From assembly GCF_002028425.1 (NCBI RefSeq), contig NZ_CP020042.1:5059560-5123559 (forward strand): a DNA stretch of 64,000 bases, given 5' to 3'. The position numbers and the translations under genes are program-made. Source of the stretch: Streptomyces katrae. GTDB taxonomy: Bacteria; Actinomycetota; Actinomycetes; Streptomycetales; Streptomycetaceae. Positions 16,633-23,759 of the stretch are shown in pieces; positions within the stretch are counted from its first letter, which is position 1; each line of letters begins with the position of its first letter. The notes beneath the pieces are model-generated. The model did no database searches, was not told the DNA's origin, and saw only the letters and a list, made by a program, of their open reading frames with translations.

Positions 16633-17745
16633 CTACAGCCAGCCGTTGCGCCGCAGGGCCCGGTGGATGGTGAGGCAGCTGCCGACGATCGCCGCCATCA
16701 CCAGCGGATAGCCGTAGCGCCAGTGCAGCTCCGGCATGTGGTCGAAGTTCATCCCGTACACGCCGCAGATCATCGTGGGGACGGCGATGATCGCCGCCCA
16801 GGAGGTGATCTTGCGCATGTCCTCGTTCTGGGCGACGGAGGCCTGGGCCAGGTTCGCCTGGAGGATGGAGTTCAGCAGCTCGTCGAAGCCGATGACCTGC
16901 TCGTGCACCCGGGCGAGGTGGTCGGCGACGTCGCGGAAGTACTTCTGGATGTCCGGGTCCACCAGCCGCATGGGCCGCTCGCTCAGCAGCTCCATCGGCC
17001 GCAGCAGCGGGGAGACCGCCCGCTTGAACTCCAGCACCTCCCGCTTGAGCTGGTAGATGCGGCCCGCGTCGCCGCCCCGGGCGACCCCCTTGGCGGGGGC
17101 GGCGAACACCGCGCTCTCCACCTCGTCGATGTCGTCCTGCACCGCCGACGCGACGGCGATGTAGCCGTCCACCACGTGGTCGGCGATCGAGTGCAGCACC
17201 GCCGACGGGCCCCGGGCGAGGAGCTGCGGGTCGTCCTGGAGGCGGTGGCGCAGGGTCCGCAGGGAGCCCTGGCCGCCGTGCCGGACCGTGATCACGAAGT
17301 CGGGGCCCGTGAAGCACATCACCTCGCCGGTCTCCACCACCTCGCTGGTGGCGGTCAGTTCGGCGTGCTCCACGTAGTGGATCGTCTTGAAGACCGTGAA
17401 CAGGGTCTCGTCGTAGCGCTCCAGCTTCGGCCGCTGGTGCGCGTGCACCGCGTCCTCCACGGCCAGCGGGTGCAGCCCGAAGGTGGCGGCGATCCCGGCG
17501 AACTCGGCCTCGGTGGGCTCGTGCAGACCGATCCAGGCGAACCCGCCGTCCTCCCGGACCCGGCGCAGCGCCTCACGGGGCGTCAGGCAGTCGCCCTGCG
17601 CCCGCCGGCCGTCGCGGTAGACGGCGCAGTCCACCACCGCGCTGCTCGCGGAGGGGTCGCGGGTGGTGTCGTAGCCGGGCAGGACGGGAGTGGACTTGCG
17701 CAGTGCCGGACGGACGGCGGCACGGAGGTAGGGCAGCATCGACAT
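16633..17745 (-). CDS. corA: CorA-family magnesium/cobalt transporter
   Basis: 370 residues. A large cytoplasmic N-domain precedes two C-terminal membrane helices. The pore signature YGMNF ends the first helix (ITSWAAIIAVPTMICGVYGMNF, about 313-334), and the second helix is YPLVMAAIVGSCLTIHRAL. The long helix before the pore carries LNSILQANLAQASVAQNEDMRKIT, typical of the family. ATG at 17745 has AAGGAG six to seven bases ahead. A TTGACA hexamer at 18051-18046 on this strand suggests a leader of over 250 nt. Confidence 0.93.
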   Translation of the reverse strand: MSMLPYLRAAVRPALRKSTPVLPGYDTTRDPSASSAVVDCAVYRDGRRAQGDCLTPREALRRVREDGGFAWIGLHEPTEAEFAGIAATFGLHPLAVEDAVHAHQRPKLERYDETLFTVFKTIHYVEHAELTATSEVVETGEVMCFTGPDFVITVRHGGQGSLRTLRHRLQDDPQLLARGPSAVLHSIADHVVDGYIAVASAVQDDIDEVESAVFAAPAKGVARGGDAGRIYQLKREVLEFKRAVSPLLRPMELLSERPMRLVDPDIQKYFRDVADHLARVHEQVIGFDELLNSILQANLAQASVAQNEDMRKITSWAAIIAVPTMICGVYGMNFDHMPELHWRYGYPLVMAAIVGSCLTIHRALRRNGWL

Positions 17746-18106
17746 GGCAGGCTCCTTCTCGCGCACGGCTGCGGACCGCACGGGTGGGAGGCCCTCCGGC
17801 GGCGGGCACGCGGGCCCGTGCGGACGGAGGGAAACAGGACGGGAGGACAAAGTTCTGCCGTCGCTCTTCTGCTGATCAGAAGATCAAAGGGGGCTGGAGC
17901 CGCCCTGGAAAGGCGCCGAAGAGCGATTGGTACTGCACGATCGACTTCGATCCATCGCAGCCCCACCTCCTCCGGCCGGTCCCCCGTGGGGGACGTCCTG
18001 TCGCCGGAGCCCTGAACCATGCTTCTGCACGCGGCCCCGACCAGCTGTCAACACTATCAGCCGACGGATGGTCAAACGCCGGTCTTTACCCGCCGGATAG
18101 GAGTTC
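17746..18106. other. Divergent intergenic region corA / SUFU gene
   Basis: This 360-bp gap is less GC-rich than its surroundings. It contains a CTTCTG-CTGAT-CAGAAG stem (around 17868-17884), the TTGACA hexamer at 18046-18051 facing corA, and TTTACC (18085-18090), which is the -35-like partner of the next gene. A metal-sensing leader for corA is possible, but I see no M-box or ykoK consensus. Confidence 0.4.
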
Positions 18107-18112
18107 TATGCT
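18107..18112 (+). promoter_or_regulatory. Leaderless -10 hexamer (TATGCT)
   Basis: TATGCT ends six bases before the ATG at 18119. TTTACC lies 16 bp upstream as a plausible -35 element. Confidence 0.55.
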
Positions 18113-18118
18113 CCCTCC

Positions 18119-18703
18119 ATGGCAGAAATTCCGGCCCTCGTCGAAGCCCGGCTGCGCAGCGCGTTCGGCGAACCCGACGCCCGCGCCGCCGTCACCTTCC
18201 TGGGCACCGACCGCATCGAGGTCCTCCGCTTCACCGAGGGCGACCTCGTGCGGTACGCGACCCTCGGCATGTCCGCGCACCCCATGACCGACCCCACCGC
18301 CGTGGTCGCCGACCCGGTGCGCGGGCCGCGCGCCGAGCTGGTGCTGACGGTACGGGCGGGGCTCGCGCCCACCGACAAGGTGCTGCGGCCCCTCGCGGTG
18401 CTGGCGGCCTCGCCGGTGGTCGAGGGGCTGGTCGTGGCCCCCGGCGCCTCCCTCGACGTGGGCGAACCGCTGTGGGAGGGGGCACCGTTCACCTCGGTCC
18501 TCGTCGCGGAGCCGGGCGGACTGGTCGAGGACCTGGAACTGGACGAGCCGATGGACCCCGTCCGCTTCCTGCCGCTGCTGCCGATGACGGCGAACGAGGC
18601 CGCCTGGAAGAGGGTGCACGGCGCGGCCGCCCTCCAGGAGCGCTGGCTCGCGCGCGGCACGGATCTGCGGGACCCTCTGCGTACGGCCGTCGCACTGGAC
18701 TGA
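18119..18703 (+). CDS. Suppressor-of-fused (SUFU) domain protein
   Basis: 194 residues spanning a single SUFU-like domain, from LRFTEGDLVRYATLGMSAHPM (about 40-60) to LPLLPMTANEAAWKRVHGAAALQERW. SUFU domains occur in bacterial immunity and toxin-related proteins, but this short stand-alone form is a housekeeping-type actinobacterial protein of unknown role. No signal peptide or membrane helix. The start is the ATG at 18119 with a leaderless promoter hexamer and no Shine-Dalgarno sequence. Confidence 0.82.
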   Translation: MAEIPALVEARLRSAFGEPDARAAVTFLGTDRIEVLRFTEGDLVRYATLGMSAHPMTDPTAVVADPVRGPRAELVLTVRAGLAPTDKVLRPLAVLAASPVVEGLVVAPGASLDVGEPLWEGAPFTSVLVAEPGGLVEDLELDEPMDPVRFLPLLPMTANEAAWKRVHGAAALQERWLARGTDLRDPLRTAVALD

Positions 18704-18797
18704 GCCTGGACCGAGCGCGGCACCTGCGGGCACGCACGCCATCCGGACGGGTGATCGCGTCTTGACGGGGCGCCGGGCGGGGAGGAGCGTGCTTCCT

Positions 18798-19439
18798 ATG
18801 AGGGGCGAACCGAGTTGCCCGAAGTGTGGTGGCCGGGTCCGCGCGCCCGGTCTCTTCTCCGACTCCTGGCAGTGCGCCGTGCACGGCCCCGTCCACCCGC
18901 TGCAGCCCGTCATCCCGCCCAGCGTGGAGGGCCTGGGCGTGGTGGCGAACCGGTCCAAGGTGCCGGTGTGGATGCCCTGGCCGCTGCCGGTGGGCTGGCT
19001 GTTCACCGGGGTGGCGTCCGCCGGTGACGACCGGACCGGCGGCCGGGCCACGGTCGTGGCCTGCACCGGCCCCGGCCCGCTGGGCGGCCTGGGCGAGCTG
19101 CTGCTGGTCTCCGAGGAACTCGGCGTCGGCCTCGGCGCCCGCTTCGCGGGCATCGACGGCCCCGACCCCGGCACGGGCCTCGACGTCTCGGGCCCCCCGC
19201 ACGCCAAGGTCGTCGCCGACGGCAGGCCGACCCCGCTGTGGCACGTGTCGGGCGTCCCGGAGGACCGCGCCGTCTTCGCGGGCGAGGCCCGGGGCCTGTG
19301 GCTGTGGGCCATCGTCTGGCCGGAACAGTCGGGTCTCCTCATGTACGACGAACTGGTCCTGGCCGACCTCCGCGACGCGGGGGCGGAGGTGGAACTGGTG
19401 CCGTGCGGCGCACTGAGCCCCCGGATCCTGGGGCCGTGA
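18798..19439 (+). CDS. DUF6758 family zinc-ribbon protein
   Basis: 213 residues beginning MRGEPSCPKCGGRVRAPG. The Cys-x2-Cys and the following Cys-x-x-His in WQCAVHGPVH (about residues 25-35) look like a zinc ribbon. The rest is Gly/Pro-rich with PVWMPWPLPVGWLFTGVA and GLWLWAIVWPEQSG segments, characteristic of a Streptomyces family I know as DUF6758. No enzyme motif is seen. GGAGGAG lies 10 bp before the ATG. It is the last gene before the palindromic repeat element. Confidence 0.82.
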   Translation: MRGEPSCPKCGGRVRAPGLFSDSWQCAVHGPVHPLQPVIPPSVEGLGVVANRSKVPVWMPWPLPVGWLFTGVASAGDDRTGGRATVVACTGPGPLGGLGELLLVSEELGVGLGARFAGIDGPDPGTGLDVSGPPHAKVVADGRPTPLWHVSGVPEDRAVFAGEARGLWLWAIVWPEQSGLLMYDELVLADLRDAGAEVELVPCGALSPRILGP

Positions 19440-19583
19440 GGCGGGCCATCGCCCCCTCGAGGGGTGGGGGCGGAGCGGCGCCTGCCCACCCACCTCGCGG
19501 CGGGACCTGACCGGGCCGGAACGAGACAGCGGACCGGGGGCGGGGAGGGCGGGGTCAGAGCCGGGCGGTCTCAGGGAGGGGTT

Positions 19584-19728
19584 GGGGGTTTCCCGTCAGT
19601 CTCATCGTCCTTCCGCGTCGGGCCGCCCTGTCAAGGGCGCTCCTTCGTCGCGTCGCTTCGCGATCGCCTGCGGCGACCCTTGACAGGCCGTCCCGCCGCG
19701 AAATGCCGAAGACTGCCGGGAAACCCCC
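19584..19728. repeat. Left arm stem-loop of the palindromic element
   Basis: GGGGGTTTCCCGTCAGTCT (19584-19602) pairs with 19710-19728, with one mismatch. Inside lies a second perfect pair, CCTGTCAAGGG (19627-19637) with CCCTTGACAGG (19677-19687), around a 39-nt loop rich in CGTCGCG/CGCGATCGC steps. Confidence 0.8.
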
Positions 19729-19850
19729 AAAGGAACGGGACGGACGTATCTGAGACATCCGGCGGCATCAGCGACCAGCCGGGGAGGTCGGGGGCCGCCT
19801 CGCCAAGCATCCGGGCCGCCAGGATTGCCATCCGGGGCCGCGATCCGCGA

Positions 19851-20502
19851 CAGATCGCTACGCGCTCCTCCCGTCTCAGCGTCTACCAGCCGCCTGGGGT
19901 CGCTGCCCGCAGGGAAGGACGACGGATTCGGCATCCGGGGCCGGTGGGCGCCACAAATCGCTACGCGCTCCCCTCTTTTCGGCGTCCGCCGACCGCATGG
20001 GGCTGCTGCCTGCACGAAATGCTGATGAGAAGGCCATCGGGCGACCTCAGGCGCGTCAGATCGCTACGCGCTCCTCATTTCTCGGCGGCTGATGGCCGTC
20101 TTGGGCCGGGATGCTCTGCGGATAGGCTTTTGGTGCCGTCGCCAGCCCCAGACGGCCGTCGGACGCCGGAATTCGAGGAGCGCGTAGCGATCTGACGCGC
20201 CCCAGAGCCCGGATGCTGCTCTGTTCGTCATTTCGTGCAGGTATCAGCCCCAGGCAGCCGCCGGACGCCGAAAACACAGGAGCGCGTAGCGATTTGGCGC
20301 GCCTGGCGGCTTCGGATGCCAATTCCGTCGGCTTTTGGTGCGGGCAGCGGCCCCAGACGGGTCGCGGACGCCGAAATCAGAGGAGCGCGTAGCGATTTGA
20401 TGCGCCCACCGGCCCCGAATGCCACTCCCATCGTCCTTTGGTGCGGGCAGCGGCCCCAGGCGGTCGTCGGACGCTGAGAAATGAGGAGCGCGTAGCGATC
20501 TG
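19851..20502. repeat. Seven-copy array of about 103-bp units with a 20-bp core
   Basis: The core CAGATCGCTACGCGCTCCTC occurs with 0-3 changes at 19851, 19954 and 20057 on the + strand. It occurs as the complement GAGGAGCGCGTAGCGATCTG at 20175, 20277, 20380 and 20483. Spacing is 102-103 bp within each half. Between cores each unit carries the same degenerate body (TTTCGGCGTCCG, then CCTGGGGCCGCTGCC, then CATCCGGGGCCG). Copies 1-3 mirror copies 7-5 exactly in position about 20176. Confidence 0.85.
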
Positions 20503-20623
20503 TCGCGAATCGCGGCCCCGTTTGACACTCCTGGCGGCCCGGATGCTTGGCGAGGCGGCCCCCGACGACCCCGAAGGGTCGCTGATCCCGCGTATGTCCA
20601 TCGATGGACCGTGCCGTCCTTTT

Positions 20624-20768
20624 GGGGGTTTCCCGGCAGTCTTCGGCATTGCGCGGCGGGACGGCCTGTCAAGGGTCGCCGCAGGCGATCGCGAAGCGAC
20701 GCGACGAAGGAGCGCCCTTGACAGGGTGGCCCGACGCGGAAGGACGATGAGACTGACGGGAAAGCCCC
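20624..20768. repeat. Right arm stem-loop of the palindromic element
   Basis: This is the reverse complement of the left arm with few changes. GGGGGTTTCCCGGCAGTCT (20624-20642) faces 20750-20768, and CCTGTCAAGGG (20665-20675) faces CCCTTGACAGG (20715-20725). Confidence 0.8.
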
Positions 20769-20930
20769 AAGGCTGCTCTGAGACCGCCGAGTGTGGCCCC
20801 GCCCACCCCCGGCACCGGTCCGCTGTCCCGTTCCGACCCCGCCCCACCCCCCGAGCCGGGGGGCTTGCCATGGCGTGGCACGGGTACCCTGGAGTGTCCC
20901 CCTCGTCCGTTCGAACCCTGGAGCCCGGCT

Positions 20931-21797
20931 GTGCGCATCGACCTGCACGCCCACTCCACGGCTTCCGACGGGACCGACACCCCCGCCGAGCTGGTGCGCA
21001 ATGCCGCCGCGGCCGGGCTGGACGTGGTCGCGCTGACCGACCACGACACCGTCGGGGGATACGCCGAGGCCATCGCGGCCGTGCCGCAGGGCCTCACGCT
21101 GGTCACCGGGGCCGAGTTGTCCTGCCGGCTCGACGGGGTCGGGCTGCACATGCTGGCCTACCTCTTCGACCCGCAGGAGCCCGAGCTCGCCCGTGAGCGG
21201 GAGCTCGTGCGTGACGACCGCACCCCGCGCGCCCAGGCCATGATCGGCAAGCTCCAGGAGCTCGGTGTCGGTGTGACCTGGGAGCAGGTGGCCCGGATCG
21301 CCGGGAACGGCTCCGTCGGGCGGCCGCACATCGCGACCGCCATGGTTGAGCTGGGGGTCGTCCCCACCGTCTCCGACGCGTTCACCGCGGACTGGCTCGC
21401 CGACGGCGGCCGCGCGTACGCCGAGAAGCACGAGCTGGACCCCTTCGACGCCATCCGCCTGGTCAAGGCGGCCGGCGGGGTCACCGTCTTCGCGCACCCC
21501 GCCGCCGTCAAGCGCGGCGTCTGCGTGCCCGAGGAGGCGATAGCCGCCCTCGCGGCCGCGGGCCTGGACGGCATCGAGGTGGACCACATGGACCACGACA
21601 CCGACACCCGCGCGCGCCTGCGCGGACTGGCCGGGGACCTCGGTCTGCTGACCACCGGTTCCAGCGACTACCACGGCAGCCGCAAGACCTGCCGTCTCGG
21701 GGAGTACACCACCGACCCCGAGATCTACGGCGAGATCACGCGCCGGGCCACGGGGGCCTTCCCCGTGCCGGGCGCCGGCGGAGTCACCCGCGCCTGA
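20931..21797 (+). CDS. PHP-domain phosphoesterase
   Basis: 288 residues forming a PHP (polymerase and histidinol phosphatase) domain. The metal-binding motifs are in order: DLHAHSTASDGTDTP (residues 3-17), LTDHDTVGGY (about 35-44), GAELSC (about 63), FAHPAAVKR, and GSSDYHG near the C-terminus. Stand-alone proteins of this type act on phosphoesters such as 3',5'-bisphosphonucleotides or RNA 5' ends. GTG at 20931 gives the canonical VRIDLHAHS start, with GGAG eight bases ahead. A TACCCT hexamer at about 20886 may be its -10 element, placing the promoter just outside the right arm of the palindromic element. Confidence 0.9.
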   Translation: MRIDLHAHSTASDGTDTPAELVRNAAAAGLDVVALTDHDTVGGYAEAIAAVPQGLTLVTGAELSCRLDGVGLHMLAYLFDPQEPELARERELVRDDRTPRAQAMIGKLQELGVGVTWEQVARIAGNGSVGRPHIATAMVELGVVPTVSDAFTADWLADGGRAYAEKHELDPFDAIRLVKAAGGVTVFAHPAAVKRGVCVPEEAIAALAAAGLDGIEVDHMDHDTDTRARLRGLAGDLGLLTTGSSDYHGSRKTCRLGEYTTDPEIYGEITRRATGAFPVPGAGGVTRA

Positions 21798-21878
21798 GCG
21801 TCGCCGACCGCCGCTGAGGCAGCGGTCGCCGGGCCCGTGTGCGCCCTTCCCTCTCGCCCCTTTTCGTAACACCCCTCT

Positions 21879-22499
21879 ATGCAAGGCATCACTGTGTTCG
21901 ACTTCGCCGTCTTCGGATCCCTTTTTCTCACGCTTTTTGTGATTATGGACCCGCCGGGCATCACTCCGATCTTCCTCGCGCTGACCTCGGGACGCCCGGC
22001 CAAGGTGCAGCGCCGTATGGCCTGGCAGGCCGTCTGCGTCGCCTTCGGCGTGATCGCCACCTTCGGCATCTGCGGCCAGCAGATCCTGGACTACCTGCAC
22101 GTCTCCGTCCCGGCGCTGATGATCGCCGGTGGTCTGCTGCTCCTGCTCATCGCGCTCGACCTGCTCACGGGCAAGACGGACGAGCCCAAGCAGACGAAGG
22201 ACGTCAACGTCGCCCTGGTCCCGCTGGGCATGCCGCTGCTGGCCGGTCCCGGTGCGATCGTCTCCGTGATCCTGGCCGTGCAGAAGGCCGACGGGTTCGG
22301 CGGGCAGCTCTCGGTGTGGACCGCGATCGCCGCGATGCACGTGGTGCTGTGGCTGACCATGCGCTACTCGCTGGTGATCATCCGCATCATCAAGGACGGC
22401 GGTGTCGTCCTGGTCACCCGCCTCGCCGGCATGATGCTCTCGGCCATCGCCGTCCAGCAGATCATCAACGGCGTCCTCCAGGTCGTCCACGGAGCCTGA
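21879..22499 (+). CDS. MarC-family integral membrane protein
   Basis: 206 residues with six hydrophobic segments, matching the MarC/UPF0056 (NAAT-type) family. Typical features are FLTLFVIMDPPGITPIFLALT in the first helix pair and PLGMPLLAGPGAIVSVIL in the middle. MarC proteins were once linked to multiple antibiotic resistance, and some members transport neutral amino acids; the substrate here is unknown. The ATG lies 80 bp after the PHP gene and the two may share a transcript. It ends before a strong terminator. Confidence 0.9.
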   Translation: MQGITVFDFAVFGSLFLTLFVIMDPPGITPIFLALTSGRPAKVQRRMAWQAVCVAFGVIATFGICGQQILDYLHVSVPALMIAGGLLLLLIALDLLTGKTDEPKQTKDVNVALVPLGMPLLAGPGAIVSVILAVQKADGFGGQLSVWTAIAAMHVVLWLTMRYSLVIIRIIKDGGVVLVTRLAGMMLSAIAVQQIINGVLQVVHGA

Positions 22500-22517
22500 C
22501 CCGCCGCCGCACATGCG

Positions 22518-22550
22518 AACGCCCCCGTACCGGATCGGTACGGGGGCGTT
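22518..22550. terminator. Bidirectional hairpin terminator
   Basis: AACGCCCCCGTACC (22518-22531) pairs perfectly with 22537-22550 around GGATC, with T residues following on both strands. It lies between the convergent marC and 50-residue genes. Confidence 0.85.
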
Positions 22551-22559
22551 TCGGAAGCA

Positions 22560-22712
22560 TCAGGAGGACGCACTCTCGGCCGGTCGGATCAGGATGCGCT
22601 GGCCGATGGCGGCCGCCTGCTGCACGATCCGGTTGACGGAGGCCGCGTCCACGACGGTGCTGTCCACGGCGGTTCCGTCGACATCGTCCAGGCGCAGAAT
22701 CTCGAAGCGCAC
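22560..22712 (-). CDS. Small conserved protein, 50 residues
   Basis: GTG at 22712 opens a 50-residue frame: VRFEILRLDDVDGTAVD, then STVVDAASVNRIVQQAAAIG, then QRILIRPAESASS. A good AAGGGAG site lies six bases ahead. The sequence has balanced composition and strong third-position GC, so it is very likely translated. It resembles a small Streptomyces family of unknown function found near this DEAD-box helicase locus. No cysteine pairs, leader motif or membrane segment, so a peptide natural product precursor is unlikely. Confidence 0.75.
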   Translation of the reverse strand: MRFEILRLDDVDGTAVDSTVVDAASVNRIVQQAAAIGQRILIRPAESASS

Positions 22713-22781
22713 GGCTTCTCCCTTCGTCGGTGTTCTCCTTGCACAGGGGTCAACCAGGCGCCCTTCGGAAACATTCCCTAC

Positions 22782-22804
22782 GCTAAGGAAATTTTTTCCT
22801 TAGC
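22782..22804. promoter_or_regulatory. AT-rich 23-bp palindrome, operator or terminator
   Basis: GCTAAGGAAA and its complement TTTCCTTAGC flank a TTT centre. This perfect palindrome is unusually AT-rich for the window. It sits directly 3' of the alpha/beta hydrolase stop and about 70 bp upstream of the 50-residue gene, so it can be read either as a hairpin terminator or as a repressor site. Confidence 0.45.
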
Positions 22805-22807
22805 TAA

Positions 22808-23668
22808 CTACTGCGTGGTCAAGGATCGCCAGAAGGCCGCTAGAGAAGCCGCCGTGACCTGCGGATTCTCCGCGTTGGGGGAGTGTTCGGCCCCTTCGAC
22901 GACCACCCGGGAAGCGCCCAGCCGGACGGCCATCTCGTCCATCAGGGGGACCGGCCAGGCGTAGTCCACCACCCCCGACAGGACCAGCTTCGGCAGCGGG
23001 ACCGCCGCCAGCTCCGCCACCCGGTCCGGCTCCGAGACCAGGACCCGGCCGGTGGTGATCAGCTGCTCCGGGACGGTGGCCAGCCAGCGGTCGCGCAGGA
23101 ACGCGGCCAGCTCGGGGGAGTCGGGAACGGCGTCGGCCGGGTCCTGGGCCCGCATGGCCTCCCAGATGGCGGGCATGTCGTCACGCATCGCCTCCAGTGC
23201 CGCCACCAGGAGCTTGGTGCGCGCCTGCTGCTCCTCCGTGATCGCGGCGGGGCCGCTGCTCATCAGGGTGAGGGAGGCGAAGGGGGAGGCGTCGCGCAGG
23301 ACGGCGGCGCGGGAGACGAGGCCGCCCAGGGAGTGGCCGACCAGGTGGAGGGGGCCGCGGGCGTCCAGGGCCCGGGCCTGGGCCAGGAGGTCGAGGGCCA
23401 GCTCGTGGAGCTCGTACGCGGACTCCTCGCGCGGGCCGGGGCTCTCGTGCTGACCGCGCCCGTCGACGGCGACCACCCGGAACCCGGCGGCGGCCAGGGG
23501 CTCCAGCAGGGCGATGAAGTCCTCCTTGCTGCCCGTGAACCCGGGGACCAGCAGGGCGGTGCCGTGCACGGGCTCGCCCGCCTCGTGCACGGCGAACTCG
23601 CCGCGCGAGGTGGTCAGGCGGTACGCGCGGGCGGCGGGGGGCAGGGTGAGGCGCGGCGGCTTGCTCAT
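22808..23668 (-). CDS. Alpha/beta hydrolase
   Basis: 286 residues with the alpha/beta hydrolase fold. The nucleophile elbow is GHSLGG (Ser at about residue 113), the oxyanion region is VPGFTGSKEDF, the acidic residue is probably Asp in VVDYAWPVPL, and the catalytic His is in GAEHSP. VVAVDGRGQHESPG is the typical strand-4 segment. No signal peptide, so it is cytoplasmic. The substrate is not predictable. It lies downstream of the helicase gene but is separated from it by a 22-bp perfect hairpin. Confidence 0.88.
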   Translation of the reverse strand: MSKPPRLTLPPAARAYRLTTSRGEFAVHEAGEPVHGTALLVPGFTGSKEDFIALLEPLAAAGFRVVAVDGRGQHESPGPREESAYELHELALDLLAQARALDARGPLHLVGHSLGGLVSRAAVLRDASPFASLTLMSSGPAAITEEQQARTKLLVAALEAMRDDMPAIWEAMRAQDPADAVPDSPELAAFLRDRWLATVPEQLITTGRVLVSEPDRVAELAAVPLPKLVLSGVVDYAWPVPLMDEMAVRLGASRVVVEGAEHSPNAENPQVTAASLAAFWRSLTTQ

Positions 23669-23694
23669 GGCCCGAGGCTACCGGCCCGTAGGCC

Positions 23695-23753
23695 CGCGTA
23701 CGAGGACGGCCCCGGCCCCCTGGGAAGGGGTGCCGGGGCCGTCCTCGTACGCG
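23695..23753. terminator. Strong hairpin terminator downstream of the helicase
   Basis: A perfect 22-bp stem (23695-23716 with 23732-23753), built around GTACGAGGACGG and CCGTCCTCGTAC, encloses a CCCCT/AGGGG inner pair. It follows the helicase stop on the minus strand. Confidence 0.85.
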
Positions 23754-23759
23754 TGGTGC

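Larger units (their letters stand above)
19511..20845. repeat. 1.3-kb composite palindromic repeat element, non-coding
   Basis: The interval between the DUF6758 and PHP genes (19440-20930) holds no credible gene. From about 19511 to 20845 it reads as one large inverted repeat centred near 20176. The outer ends match (CGGAACGAGACAGCGGACCG at 19517 against its complement near 20820). The arms are about 145-bp stem-loops (19584-19728 and 20624-20768) and the interior is an array of about 103-bp units, three on the + strand and four on the - strand. The unit length is not a multiple of three, so reading frames rotate between units and open frames here are accidental. Both neighbours point the same way (+), so the element is not a terminator for convergent genes. 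It could be transcribed into a long hairpin RNA; that is conjecture. Confidence 0.85.

Noticed and set aside
17746..18118. M-box magnesium riboswitch upstream of corA
   Set aside because: No M-box consensus helices could be recognised, only one short stem. The long leader is still noted.
19851..20502. CRISPR array
   Set aside because: The repeats are regularly spaced, but the intervening segments are homologous to each other rather than unique spacers, the orientation inverts halfway, and no cas genes are present.
19511..20845. Insertion sequence or MITE with terminal inverted repeats
   Set aside because: No transposase frame and no target-site duplication at the ends could be seen. A mobile origin remains possible but is unsupported.
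19440..20930. Many open reading frames of 60-750 codons across the repeat region on both strands
   Set aside because: They follow the high GC content and the repeat. The 102-103-bp unit shifts the frame at each copy, no start has a ribosome-binding site, and no product resembles a known family.
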